Shown: positions 28,301-35,936 of the stretch, piece after piece
How the letters are laid out: each line of letters opens with the position of its first letter
How positions within the stretch are numbered: the first letter of the stretch is position 1
NCBI RefSeq assembly: GCF_900108315.1
Contig: NZ_FNVB01000002.1
Location: 744,001-808,000 of the forward strand
Length of the DNA stretch: 64,000 bases
Source of the DNA: Saccharopolyspora kobensis
GTDB taxonomy: Bacteria > Actinomycetota > Actinomycetes > Mycobacteriales > Pseudonocardiaceae
Direction of reading: 5' to 3'
Translations under genes and position numbers: made by a program
The notes under the pieces: generated by a model
What the model was told of the DNA's origin: nothing
What the model saw: only the letters and a program-made list of their open reading frames with translations
The model's database searches: none

Positions 28301-28807
28301 GGTGCCTGCCGCGATGTGCGCGTCCAGGTCGGCGGTCGGCACGCTCTCGACCTCGATCGCGAAGTCCATCTGGCCGACGCCGAGGTACACCCCACCGGTG
28401 CCGTCGCGCAGCGCGACCGGGTCGATGTTGGCCGATTCGAAGGCTCGCCAGGCGCATTCCAGAGCCCAGCGGTGCTGCGGGTCGATGCTCGCGGCTTCCT
28501 TCGGCGAGATGCTGAAGAACTGCGGGTCGAACTTGTCCGCATCGGCGGTGAAACCGCCGCCGGCGGCCAGCGGCTTGCGGCCGGCCTTCGCCTCGGCCGC
28601 CTGGAGTTCGGCCATGTCCCAACGGGTCTCGGGCACCGGCCCGGTACCGTCACCACCGGCGCGCAGGAAGTCGGCGAACTGCTGCGGTGTGTCGTTCTTC
28701 CCCGGGTACCGAATGCCCACGCCCACGATGGCGATGGGCTCGTACTTCTCGAGCAACAGCTGGCGAGCCAACTGCTCAGGTCCGTCGACCTGGTTGACGT
28801 CGGTCAC
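22379..28807 (-). CDS. Fully reducing single-module type I PKS: KS-AT-DH-ER-KR-ACP
   Basis: A 2142-aa one-module synthase. KS 20-445 has Cys195, His330 and His370 intact. AT 547-840 has GHSIGE (Ser641) and HAFH (740-743), predicting malonyl-CoA. DH 910-1195 has HxxxGxxxxP (His946) and DxxxQ (1122-1126). A structural KR subdomain (about 1225-1400) precedes ER 1420-1745 (HAAAGGVGQAA). KR 1755-1935 has GGLGALG, Ser1890, Tyr1903, Asn1907 and an LAD loop typical of B-type. ACP 2030-2100 has GLDSL (Ser2062). There is no thioesterase, and a charged C-terminal tail may dock to the next protein. Each cycle would add an unbranched saturated C2 unit. GTG 28807 follows GGAG. Confidence 0.95.
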   Translation of the reverse strand: MTDVNQVDGPEQLARQLLLEKYEPIAIVGVGIRYPGKNDTPQQFADFLRAGGDGTGPVPETRWDMAELQAAEAKAGRKPLAAGGGFTADADKFDPQFFSISPKEAASIDPQHRWALECAWRAFESANIDPVALRDGTGGVYLGVGQMDFAIEVESVPTADLDAHIAAGTAHSAAAGRLSYFLGWRGPCLSVDTACSSSLVSLHLAVQGLRAKECDIALAGGVNAAHHPRNHVVYSRAGMLSPDGKCKTFDDSADGYGRSEGCGMLLLKRLSDAKRDGDDILALVRGSAVRQDGESGGLTVPNGTAQAALMRAALDSAMLQPGDISYVEAHGTGTSLGDPIELGAIDSVFASSRPQGEPLLVGSVKTNIGHMEAAAGVGGVTKVIEQMRAGEIFPHINLTTPSRHIPWDRYRVKVPTELCEWPARPRRALVNSFGFAGTIASVVLEQAPPSLQQKPAEAPQRGTAVFTLSAKTAAGLHAQARSYRQLLDEQPDISIADLCYTGNVGRTHLPARIAAAIDTRDELVEVLDAALARRDTADSDSPTGGDVAFMFSGQGSQYVGMGRALHQRYPAFAAQLDECDRLFAEHLGRSIKEIMFGEAPDSEELIDQTRYTQPALFALEYALAALWMSWGVRPNVLIGHSIGEITAAAVAGLFSLPDAVKLVAVRGRMMQSVSEPGGMLAVEAAATDVEALLAPFDDVSFGAVNGPRQCVISGGVRSLEAIAESLRAEGIKTKRLSVSHAFHSPLMAEVAEEFLAELSDITFHEPQRSFVSNLTGESATLAEVGTPSYWVRHIAEPVNFAAGIRKVLASGARIMIEVGPGAALTGLGRAADGAAGQLWLTSLSRSEQDGATAIRSSLAKCYTAGLPVSWPGYHDGAALRRIPLPGYVFDKKSYRLPAARNLEVAAGQEHHPLLGREITNEQQRAAGEREFRTALRPDAPGYLADHIVGGQVVFPGAGYAEIVFALQDAVFGETRRLVREMGIHEPLYLTADAPTEVRTRLRDAGDDQFSVEIVSRVEGNGGDGSAFERRHVTALIGPAPAGGAHLAELIERLGGLADETPTAETTVDGERLYARYVDLGLPYGPAFRRVRSVARHGAGLAIGELRGIDEPTIEHLTASVLDCAMQTVGAIVELGDTYLPVAFDAVELLKKPKGDLRVLITPTEHTDAELVVDLVALEGRRPVFAVRGVRLKRVANPLTEAAARMLVHPRWIKRSLVSRQPGRAREILVVRAAPADFAELAGPLAAAGLTLHFAADASSAGALLARHPAITDLCWFWRAEPALTGVDRLRAECEENYRDLLELTGLLDEQGPGRELRVQLVTEGGQWLPADDADGRDGDALAAASLWGFGHVLLNEYPAMRATLIDLEPAGSKLPLVDEWANAESSGGEFQIAYRGGNRHVKRLWPNESRPAGDDNFELSVTEYGQFGAIKPVPVPDTEPVGDEVTVQVHAAGLNFKDVLNALGMLHQYAVDNGLEHQHLPLGFEAAGTVVAAGPDAEFRPGQQVMLSRLGCLRRRVTVPSAVVVAKPDEIGFAEAAALPAAYVTAYHALHHLAKIQPGDRVLIHAAAGGVGQAAVQLATRAGATVYATASPRKWPLLHEQGVAHVMNSRTLDFADQLLEATEGRGVDIVLNSLSNDFVPASARCLAEGGRFVELGKIGIWSPEQMRERRPDVEYHNFDLSELPAAELDSVTGKVLRIVADGVRAGEISPPPTTSYSLDEVEEAFGVLSRGANIGKLVLDLTADAPAEEKPVRIGQDETYLITGGLGALGEVTAGRLAAAGARRIALVGRREIDEQRRAELAARLGPDVQLSVHRADIASESDVAALLAELPAPLGGVVHAAGVLADAPVAKQTWESMREVFAAKIDGSWLLHRAVADLPSVRFFVTYSSISAVLGAAGQANYAAANAFMDTLMAWRRAAGSPALSVNWGPWAEVGMAAKLSEQQIRGIAGRGIQLVEPGEAMRALLKALGRPAAQAVVGKFDWGAYTANLPWDNQLFSRVRPETVTVADTIDPGALIGMGADERAKAITGIVREKVAQVLRFDSAGEVDSNARFVELGLDSLAAVELKNALEAATRVPLPTSIVFDHPSIGALARFIDSQVAPDDAPVQEDQAARDDDGDVQAMSDAEADAELAALRELTR

Positions 28808-28856
28808 TGGTGTGGTCTCCAGTTCGCAGTGGTGTGGGCCGGGAATCGGGTTCCGG

Positions 28857-29246
28857 TCAGTTCTGGTACAGCTCGTCGAGCAGGCTGCCGACCATCGCCC
28901 GACGGGATTCCGCGGAGCTGTCCGGTTCCGCAGGTGCCGTCGTCTCGGTCGGGAAGTGCTCGGCGAGCACGTGCTCGCGCAGGTGCTTGAGCAGGTGCGC
29001 GGCGGTGGGGTTGTTGAACAACGTCGCCGACTGCACCGGCTGGCCCAGCCGGGCTTCGAGGGTCTCCTTGATCTCGGTGGCACCGAGCGAGGTGAGCCCC
29101 AGTTCGAAGTAGCTCTGCTCGAGCGGGAATTCCTCGGACGGCTCCATCAGCAGCCACGCCTTGAACTCGCCCACCACCATCTGCTCGAGGAACCTGGCCC
29201 GCTCCGCCGGCGGAGTTGCCGCAAGTTCGTCGACCCAGCTGCTCAT
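28857..29246 (-). CDS. Free-standing acyl carrier protein
   Basis: A 129-aa protein with one PKS-type carrier domain (about residues 15-85). The phosphopantetheine serine is in FELGLTSLGATEI, with Thr in place of the usual Asp before Ser. A 40-residue acidic tail ends in SLLDELYQN, which looks like a docking peptide. It is the first gene of the PKS operon, 49 bp before the module, and is a likely starter-unit carrier loaded by the acyl-AMP ligase of the same operon. ATG 29246 follows GAGGAG. Confidence 0.87.
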   Translation of the reverse strand: MSSWVDELAATPPAERARFLEQMVVGEFKAWLLMEPSEEFPLEQSYFELGLTSLGATEIKETLEARLGQPVQSATLFNNPTAAHLLKHLREHVLAEHFPTETTAPAEPDSSAESRRAMVGSLLDELYQN

Positions 29247-29365
29247 CGCTCTCCTCGCGTTCGACGAGATCCATGAGGCATCTCCCGAACGGTTTCCCGT
29301 GTCATCATCTGATCCGCATACTGTGATCGCCCCGGGACACCCGACCATCCACAATGGAGGAAATG

Positions 29366-29809
29366 ATGCCCGAAGCGCCCGCCGCCGACGTCCGCGCCGC
29401 CGAGCTCGCCGACGCGTTGTACGCCAAGGACGGCACCTGCCGAAAGCTCGGCATCTCGCTGCACTCCGCGCGCCAGGGCGCGGCCACCGTCGGAATGCGG
29501 GTGACCGAGGAGATGACCAACGGTCACGGCACCGGTCACGGCGGCTTCATCTTCCTGCTCGCCGACGCCGCCTTCTCCTTCGCCTGCAACACCCACGGCC
29601 CGGTGACCGTGGCGCACAGCGCCCAGGTCACGTTCCTCCGGCCGGTGGCGGTCGGCGACGAACTGATCGCCGAAGCGGCAGAACGCCGCCGCTACGGGCG
29701 AAGCGGCATCTACGACGTCATCGTCCGCAGGGCCGACGGTGAGATCGTCGCCGAATTCCGCGGGCAGAGCCAGATGCTGTCCGGCCGACCGTTCACACCG
29801 GACAGCTGA
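29366..29809 (+). CDS. PaaI-family hotdog thioesterase
   Basis: A 147-aa hotdog thioesterase. The PaaI signature GHGTGHGGFIFLLADAAFS and the following VTVAHSAQVTFLRPVAVGD are clear. PaaI enzymes hydrolyse phenylacetyl- and hydroxyphenylacetyl-CoA esters. It is divergent from the ACP gene and convergent with the TIGR03086 gene, 5 bp apart. An arylacetyl thioester substrate would suit a cluster handling 4-aminophenylalanine, but a housekeeping paa role is possible. ATG 29366 is chosen (GGAGG, spacing 5). Confidence 0.85.
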   Translation: MPEAPAADVRAAELADALYAKDGTCRKLGISLHSARQGAATVGMRVTEEMTNGHGTGHGGFIFLLADAAFSFACNTHGPVTVAHSAQVTFLRPVAVGDELIAEAAERRRYGRSGIYDVIVRRADGEIVAEFRGQSQMLSGRPFTPDS

Positions 29810-29814
29810 CCGGC

Positions 29815-30423
29815 TCACCCCGCCGACCAATCCGGGTCGCGGCCGAGGAAACCGAGCAGGCGCTCGAAGTCCGGCGCCTGCTCGGGCACCGGGACGGGCG
29901 GCCCGAACCCGGCTCCCGGCCGTTGCCTGGCGGGCCCGTCCGGCACGTAGGTCCTGGCCACCTCGAACGAGGCATCGACGAGCTCGGCTCCGACGGTGCC
30001 GCCGAACCGCTCGCCGTCACCGACCGACACCGCGATGTCCCACCCGTGCACGACGTAGTCGAGCAGGTGGAAGCTGACCGCCACCCGCCCGCGGAAGGTC
30101 CGGCTCGTGGTGATCTCGCTCAGCCAGACCTCCCGGTCGAGCACGCCGTCCGCGGCGAAGGCGGTGAGCACCGCATCCGCCGCGGCGGCGTAGTCGCGCT
30201 TCGGGTCCGCGCCGAGCGGCGCTTCCCGCCACGGCGCCAGGTCGGGCCCGGAACCGGTTGCCGCCGCGGCGAACCCGTAGTGCTGGGCGGTCATGTGCTG
30301 CAGCAGACGCCCCACCGACCAGCCGGCGCACGGCGTCGGACGATCGAGCGCTCCACCGGGGAGCGCTTCCACCGCTCGCACGCTGGTCCGCACCGCGAGG
30401 CGATTCATCTCCAGCAAGTCCAT
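29815..30423 (-). CDS. TIGR03086-family protein (maleylpyruvate-isomerase/DinB fold)
   Basis: A 202-aa protein with the N-terminal four-helix DinB-like domain of mycothiol-dependent maleylpyruvate isomerases. PTPCAGWSVGRLLQHMTAQHYG and LLDYVVHGWDIAVSVG hold the metal-binding histidines. Proteins of this type are metal-dependent and often thiol-linked, and their reactions are mostly unknown. It lies 59 bp downstream of the second acyl-AMP ligase on the same strand, so it probably ends that operon. ATG 30423 follows GGGGAA. Confidence 0.78.
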   Translation of the reverse strand: MDLLEMNRLAVRTSVRAVEALPGGALDRPTPCAGWSVGRLLQHMTAQHYGFAAAATGSGPDLAPWREAPLGADPKRDYAAAADAVLTAFAADGVLDREVWLSEITTSRTFRGRVAVSFHLLDYVVHGWDIAVSVGDGERFGGTVGAELVDASFEVARTYVPDGPARQRPGAGFGPPVPVPEQAPDFERLLGFLGRDPDWSAG

Positions 30424-30482
30424 GCTGCTTCCCCTATCGGTCAGGCATCTGCTGCCGGCTCCGCCAGCACCTGTCGGTCGGC

Positions 30483-32195
30483 TCAGGCGCCGCCGGTGAA
30501 CAGCGTGGCCAGCCGGGTGCGCAGCTCTCGCTTCAGCACCTTGCCGGTGACGCCGGTCGGGTAGTCGGCGGGTTCCTCGGCGATGATGACAGCGGCGAGC
30601 GGGGCCAGCCCCGCGGCCGCTATCGCCTTGTTCGCCTTCTCCCGCAGCAGCTCCGCGTCGAGGCCGGTCAGGTTCGGCTGCGGCTGGACCACGGCCACCG
30701 GGCACTGGCCGGTGCCGTCCCCGGCTGGGATGCCGACGACAGCGCAGTCCAGGACCTCGTCCTCGCAGTCGGCGATCAGGATCTCCTCAAGCGGCAAGCT
30801 GTACACCGGCCCGTCCGCCGTGTCGATCACGTCGACGGTGCGGTCCAGGTGGTAGAAGTTGCCCTCGCCGTCCCTGCGGGCGACGTCCCCGGTCAGCCAG
30901 TACCCGTTGAGCTCGAAGCTCGTGGTCAGCTTGGAGTCGTTCCAGTAGCCCAGGGTGCGCGACGGGGTCTTCACGGCCAGCAGGCCGACGGTGCCGTCCG
31001 GCACCTCCTCGCCGTCCACGTCCAGCACCGCCGCCTTCTCGACCACCTCGAGCGGCTTGCCCACGCAGCGGTCGCTGCGCGGGGTCTCCGGCGTGGTGAC
31101 CTGCCCGAACAGCGCCATGCCCATCTCCGACGAGCCGAGGCCGTCGATGAACTGCGAGCCCGGCAGCGCGCCTTCCCCGGCCGCTTCGCTGGGCAGCAGC
31201 CACGGCTTGATCAGCCCGGCGGGCCGCTCGCCGAGCGACACCAGCCGCCGAATGTGGCCGTAGTGCGCGGAGTCACCGGTGTTGAACCACGAATGCACCT
31301 TCGCGGCTCCGGCGGTGGGCAGCTCACCGGTGGCCAGTTCCACGAAGGTCCGCGGGAACGACGCCACCATGGTCGGCTGGAACACCTCCATGACCGGCTC
31401 CACCACCTGGCGGCGCCAATCGCCCATCACCATGACCGGCAGGCCCAGCAGGGTGGCGGTCAGGAAGTAGCTCAGCCCGCCGGCGTGGGTGTGCGGCATC
31501 AGCGACATCAGCCTGTCGTACGGCTCCGCGGGGAACCGGACCATCCTCGGCTGCTTGCCGTCCCAGAACTGGCGATGCCCCAGGGTGGTCGACTTCGGCG
31601 TTCCGGTCGTGCCCGAGGAGTGGATCAGGGCGATGACCTCGTCCATCTCGTGGACGTGCGGGTACACGTCGGGCAGCTGCAGCGACTCCGGGTCGTGCAT
31701 GCGGACTTCCGCCGCGGGCACGATGAAACGGGGGCGGCGCCGACTCGGGTCGGCCCGGAAGCCGGCCGTCAGCTTGGTCGGATCGTCCGCGACCAGCCCT
31801 TCAGCCGCGATGTGGTCGAGATAGCGGATCGCGGTGCCGGTCGGCATCGCATCGTTGATCATCGCCGGGACGGCCCCGAGCGCGGTGAGCGCGAGGAAGT
31901 GCAGCAGCGGTTCGAGGCCCTCGCTGACGTAGACGGCGACCGGGTCTCCCGGCCGGACGCCGTTGGCCCAGTACCACGAGGCATAGCGATCGCGGATGGC
32001 CTGCAGGTCCAGCAGGCTGTAGCCGCGAACCTCCACCTCACCTCGGTGGTTCGTGCGGTGCGTGTAGGCGAACTGCACCGCGCGATTCGGGTTCACCTCG
32101 ATCGCCCGCTGCAGGAATGAACCCGCTCCGAGCGTCGGGTCCGCCATGAGCTCCTGGCGGACGGACAGCGGGGCGATGGGGCTCTGCTCGGTCAT
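30483..32195 (-). CDS. Second acyl-AMP ligase / acyl-CoA synthetase
   Basis: A 570-aa ANL enzyme. The P-loop-like motif is [18 protein letters not shown], the A5 region is [14 protein letters not shown], the hinge is near [14 protein letters not shown] and the catalytic lysine is in [13 protein letters not shown]. It differs from the ligase at 19322-20890 in its long N-terminal region and weaker A5 motif. ATG 32195 overlaps the amine oxidase stop (ATGA), so it is coupled to that enzyme. It may activate the acid formed after oxidation of an amine or aldehyde intermediate, but the substrate is unknown. Confidence 0.85.
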   Translation of the reverse strand: MTEQSPIAPLSVRQELMADPTLGAGSFLQRAIEVNPNRAVQFAYTHRTNHRGEVEVRGYSLLDLQAIRDRYASWYWANGVRPGDPVAVYVSEGLEPLLHFLALTALGAVPAMINDAMPTGTAIRYLDHIAAEGLVADDPTKLTAGFRADPSRRRPRFIVPAAEVRMHDPESLQLPDVYPHVHEMDEVIALIHSSGTTGTPKSTTLGHRQFWDGKQPRMVRFPAEPYDRLMSLMPHTHAGGLSYFLTATLLGLPVMVMGDWRRQVVEPVMEVFQPTMVASFPRTFVELATGELPTAGAAKVHSWFNTGDSAHYGHIRRLVSLGERPAGLIKPWLLPSEAAGEGALPGSQFIDGLGSSEMGMALFGQVTTPETPRSDRCVGKPLEVVEKAAVLDVDGEEVPDGTVGLLAVKTPSRTLGYWNDSKLTTSFELNGYWLTGDVARRDGEGNFYHLDRTVDVIDTADGPVYSLPLEEILIADCEDEVLDCAVVGIPAGDGTGQCPVAVVQPQPNLTGLDAELLREKANKAIAAAGLAPLAAVIIAEEPADYPTGVTGKVLKRELRTRLATLFTGGA

Positions 32196-33535
32196 CGCGA
32201 CTCCTCGATCGACGCGCTGTCGGTGTTCGGCAGCACTTCCGCGGCCGCCCGGTGGCCGGAGCGGATCGCACCTTCCATGAGCCCGAAGAACTCGGTGCTC
32301 GTCTCGGTTCCGGCCCAGTGCACCCGCTGGTGCGGCGTGGTCAGATGCGGGCCGTTGGCGATCCAGTCGCCCGGTCCGAACAACGCCGCGTAGCAGCCGC
32401 GGCTGAACTCCTCGTTGATCCAGTCCGTCGCGTGGAACCCGATCGGCTCCGGCAGGCCCGGGAACATCCGGGACGCCTGCTCGAACGCGGCGGCCCGCCG
32501 GTCGGCGGCCGGAAGTTCGGCGAAGGTGCGCGCTTCCCGGCCGGTGACGAAACCGGTCAGCACGCCGACACCGCCCTCCCACGGCGAGTCGTCCACAGTG
32601 GACAGAAGCGGGCCGTCCGCGCTGACCGACCAGCCGGACAACCCCTGCTCGCGCCACACCGGCCCCGGGTACACCAGGTGCAGCTTGACCGCGCATCCGG
32701 GCGCGGTGCGCGAACCGGAGCGTCGCGCAGGCAGCGCGGGCTGGTAGTCGAGGGAGTCCGCGAGCAGCGGTGGCAGCGCGACGACCACCCGGTCCGCCCG
32801 TTCCCGGCCGCGGTCGGACACCACGGTCACGCCGTCGGCGTCCTGGTGAACCGCCCGCACCGCTTCGTTCAGCCGCACCTTGTCGCCGAGCCGCGCGGCC
32901 AGGTGCTCGCACAGCTGGTGCGCTCCACCGTGGACCCGTTCGGCCTGCGCCCCGCCCTCGAAGGCGTTGAGGAAGCGGATGCCGCCGCCGGAGTTGAGGT
33001 AGAACGCCATGTGCAGCACCGAGACGTCGGCCGGGTCGGCAGCCATCATCTCGCCCAGGAACAGCGGGAAGAACAGCTTGGCGTCGGGCTTGAGGTTCTC
33101 CTCCGCCCACTGCGCGGCCGTCATCGCGTCCAGCCGTTCGGCGTCCGCGGTGCGCCAAGGCGCCTCGGTGCGCACGGAATCGGCGAGCTCGGCGAGCAGG
33201 TCGAACATCTCGCCGAGCTGGACCGCGCTCAGCGGTGGGAACCGCCCGGCACGGGTCTGCTCACCGGACTTCAGCGCGAACCGGCTGGCACCCTCCATCG
33301 TGGTCGGAATGGTCTTGAGCCCGCACTCCGCCAGCAAGCGCAGCAGCTCGGTGTGCCGGTCGCCCAGGTAGGCCGCACCGGCGTCGACCCAGTCGCCGTC
33401 GGCGACCTCGATGCCGTGCATGCGACCACCGACCCGGTCACGCGCTTCGAGCACGAGCACGTCGGCACCGCCCGCGACCAGCTCGTTCGCGGCCGTGAGT
33501 CCCGCCAGCCCGGCACCGACCACGACGACCCTCAT
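32192..33535 (-). CDS. Flavin monoamine oxidase with MAO-like Cys motif
   Basis: A 447-aa FAD amine oxidase. The Rossmann GAGLAGL is at residues 7-13 and [10 protein letters not shown] at 29-38; the C-terminal FAD block [17 protein letters not shown] is near 415-432. [10 protein letters not shown] contains Cys381, placed like the cysteine that binds FAD covalently in mammalian MAO (SGGCY). There is no export signal, so it is cytoplasmic. Start and stop overlap the carrier-protein and ligase genes (ATGA both times), making an A-domain/carrier/oxidase/ligase chain. It may oxidise an amino acid held on the carrier protein, or a free amine. Confidence 0.9.
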   Translation of the reverse strand: MRVVVVGAGLAGLTAANELVAGGADVLVLEARDRVGGRMHGIEVADGDWVDAGAAYLGDRHTELLRLLAECGLKTIPTTMEGASRFALKSGEQTRAGRFPPLSAVQLGEMFDLLAELADSVRTEAPWRTADAERLDAMTAAQWAEENLKPDAKLFFPLFLGEMMAADPADVSVLHMAFYLNSGGGIRFLNAFEGGAQAERVHGGAHQLCEHLAARLGDKVRLNEAVRAVHQDADGVTVVSDRGRERADRVVVALPPLLADSLDYQPALPARRSGSRTAPGCAVKLHLVYPGPVWREQGLSGWSVSADGPLLSTVDDSPWEGGVGVLTGFVTGREARTFAELPAADRRAAAFEQASRMFPGLPEPIGFHATDWINEEFSRGCYAALFGPGDWIANGPHLTTPHQRVHWAGTETSTEFFGLMEGAIRSGHRAAAEVLPNTDSASIEESR

Positions 33536-33753
33536 GCGGGCACGCTCGCCAGCTTGGCGGACAGCTCGTCCGGCGTCGGCGCCGCGATGAAGTCTTCGAT
33601 GGTCAGCTCCACACCGCACTCACGGGCGATCGCGCTCAACACCCGGGTCGCCAGCAGCGAATCCCCACCGAATTCGAAGAAATCGGTCCCGCCGTCAACG
33701 CCCTGATCTTCCAGGACCCGGCGGAATATCTGAACTAACGCAGACGAATCCAT
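33532..33753 (-). CDS. Free-standing peptidyl carrier protein
   Basis: A 73-aa carrier domain. [18 protein letters not shown] holds the phosphopantetheine Ser in the FGGDSL form typical of NRPS carriers. The gene lies 46 bp after the adenylation gene and overlaps the oxidase start. It is the natural acceptor of the amino acid activated by that A protein. ATG 33753 follows AGGAGG. Confidence 0.9.
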   Translation of the reverse strand: MDSSALVQIFRRVLEDQGVDGGTDFFEFGGDSLLATRVLSAIARECGVELTIEDFIAAPTPDELSAKLASVPA

Positions 33754-33799
33754 CTCTGTGCCTCCTCGGCGTCATTCCTGACCGGTCATCGCCTCGCGA

Positions 33800-35374
33800 T
33801 TACGACGCGTGCTTCCGGTGCGTTCCAGCGCGATCCACTTTTCCGCTGGACGTATAAACGAGTTCGGGTACCGCCCGTGCTCTGCCCGGCACGAGATGCG
33901 CCGGGACCGATGCGCGCAAACTGGCGATCACGTCTTTGGCGACCGTCTCGGCCTTTTCCGGGGAGGCCGGGACGACGTAGGCGACCATCGTGGCCCGGCC
34001 TGCCGACTGCACTCCCACCACGGCCACCGCCGACACCGCCGGGTGCCGGGCGATGTGCGCCTCGACCTCCCCGGGGTCGACCCGGATGCCGCGGATCTTG
34101 ATCTCCTGGTCGAGGCGTCCCCGGTGGCTGAGCATCCCGTCCTGAACCCGCTCGACCCGGTCTCCGGTGTGGAAGTAGCGAAGCGGGCCGTCCCCCAGGT
34201 CGCGCACCCGGAACCGGTCGGCGGTCGCCTCTTCCATGCCGATGTAGCCGGTCGCGAGCGCCGGCCCGGCGACGAGCAGCTGGCCGTCGTCGTCCAGCGC
34301 CTCGACGACGTGCGGCAGCGCCCGGCCTATCGGCGGCGGGACGTCGGCGCCCCACCAGGCACCCTGACCAGGGGCGTCGGGCCCGCACAGGTCCACCGCG
34401 TGCGTGACCAGGGTCGTCTCGGTGCAGCCGTAGGTGTTGACCAGCCGGACGTGTTCGGTGCGGGCGCTCGACCAGTCGGCGATCGCCGCCGCGTCCACCG
34501 CCTCGCCCCCGATGATCACCAGCCGGACCGGGTCGGGCAGCCCCGCCCCCTCCTCGGCGAGGTGACGGACCAGTTCGCGCCACATGGCCGTCGGCAGGTC
34601 GAGGACCGTGATCTCTTCCCGCTCGATCATGCGCAGCATCCGGGGGAACGACCCGGAATGGGCGTCGTCGTGGAAGACCAGCGCCGCACCGGAGGTGAGC
34701 GCGGTGAGGATCTCCTCGAAGCAGGTGTCCCAGTTCAGCGAAGCGAACTGCAGAACCCGGTCCGCAGCGCTCATCCCCATCATCTCGCGCAGCGAACGGA
34801 CCGCCGCGGCGATCGCCCGCCGAGGTGTCATGACCGGCTTCGGCTTCCCGGTCGAACCGGACGTGAAGAGCACGTACGCCCCGCGCCCGGCATCGGTGAC
34901 CGCCGACCGGGGCGCATCGATCCGGGCCGGATCCGCATCATCGCGGGCATCGGCGGGCACGCCGACCACCGCGACGCCCGCCGGCACCTCATCCGGCGCC
35001 GTGCCCACCAGGAACCGGCAGCCGATGGACTCGATCATCTCCGTTCGCCGCGCCGCCGGGTACTTCGGGTCGACCGGGCAGTAGATCCCACCGGCCGCCA
35101 GAACGCCGAGCATCGCGACGATCGTGTCGGGCGACCGCTCGGTCAGCACCGCCACCGGGCCGGGGTCGTCACCGAGCCGGCGAGCCATCGCCGCCACCCT
35201 GGCGGCCAGCTGCCCGTAGCTCAGCGCGAGCTCGGCCCGCCCGTTCTGCCGCACCGCCGGGCGTTCGGGATGCGCGCGAGCACAGGCAAAGAATGCTTCG
35301 ACGATGTCCTCGAAGGTCGACTCCCGAACCGAGCCGCCCGAAATCTCCACCCCAGTTAACGACATTTTCCCCAT
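33800..35374 (-). CDS. Free-standing NRPS-type adenylation protein
   Basis: A 524-aa amino-acid adenylation enzyme. Core A3 is VLFTSGSTGKPKP (168-180), A4 is LNWDTCFEE with Asp216 where alpha-amino-acid-activating domains keep Asp, A5 is NTYGCTETT, A7 is YFHTGDRV, A8 is RGRLDQEIKIRGIRVDPGE and A10 is SSGKVDR with Lys512. It ends just after A10, with no fused carrier or condensation domain. It would load one amino acid on the 73-aa carrier next door; 4-aminophenylalanine or a relative is a reasonable guess. The start may be ATG 35374 or ATG 35365; ribosome sites are weak for both. Confidence 0.87.
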   Translation of the reverse strand: MGKMSLTGVEISGGSVRESTFEDIVEAFFACARAHPERPAVRQNGRAELALSYGQLAARVAAMARRLGDDPGPVAVLTERSPDTIVAMLGVLAAGGIYCPVDPKYPAARRTEMIESIGCRFLVGTAPDEVPAGVAVVGVPADARDDADPARIDAPRSAVTDAGRGAYVLFTSGSTGKPKPVMTPRRAIAAAVRSLREMMGMSAADRVLQFASLNWDTCFEEILTALTSGAALVFHDDAHSGSFPRMLRMIEREEITVLDLPTAMWRELVRHLAEEGAGLPDPVRLVIIGGEAVDAAAIADWSSARTEHVRLVNTYGCTETTLVTHAVDLCGPDAPGQGAWWGADVPPPIGRALPHVVEALDDDGQLLVAGPALATGYIGMEEATADRFRVRDLGDGPLRYFHTGDRVERVQDGMLSHRGRLDQEIKIRGIRVDPGEVEAHIARHPAVSAVAVVGVQSAGRATMVAYVVPASPEKAETVAKDVIASLRASVPAHLVPGRARAVPELVYTSSGKVDRAGTHRKHAS

Positions 35375-35875
35375 ACTCGCGAACACACTGGTCCAACAGT
35401 TTTCAAGACGAACAGGAAGTTCAATTCCCGACGATCGCGCAGCGAATGACCCCCACAGATGTCCTATCAGTGGCGGAAACCCGCCGCAGAGTGCCCCAGT
35501 AAAGCTACGTGAATGTCGCGGATGTTTCAGTCTTATATCCACTCGATTACGTGAGCGCGACGGTATCAACACCCACCCACACACCGCCAGGTTCGATCAC
35601 CCACCGGATCGCGGGTGCGCAAACTTGATACTGCATTCAGTTCAATCAGGTGGGTTGAACGGTCGACACCGGCGACCCACCGAGCGCACCCCTGAAGCTT
35701 AATCATTCAGGACTAGGTTCGTTGACCTGGAACTATCCGGCCGCCCATCGAGCAGGAGGTGATCTCGATCACGTCCGTGAAAATGGCAAGACTGGAGTGA
35801 ACGGCCGATTGTTTCACCGTCGCGGCGGGCTACGATCCCGCGCTCTCGAGTTCCGCCGGAGCGTGCCGAGCGGGA
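35375..35875. other. Intergenic region upstream of the adenylation operon
   Basis: About 500 bp of clearly lower GC than the flanking genes, consistent with a regulated promoter region for the leftward A-carrier-oxidase-ligase operon. No open frame looks coding. No confident -35/-10 pair was found. Confidence 0.5.
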
Positions 35876-35913
35876 CCGGGCTGTGCGGCGCACCTTGCAG
35901 CCGCACAGCCCGG
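35876..35913 (-). terminator. Hairpin terminator after the exported amine oxidase
   Basis: CCGGGCTGTGCGGC (35876-35889) pairs perfectly with GCCGCACAGCCCGG (35900-35913) around a 10-nt loop, 23 nt past the amine oxidase stop. It isolates that gene from the adenylation operon. Confidence 0.85.
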
Positions 35914-35936
35914 GTGATCCGGGAAACCGCCGAGCG

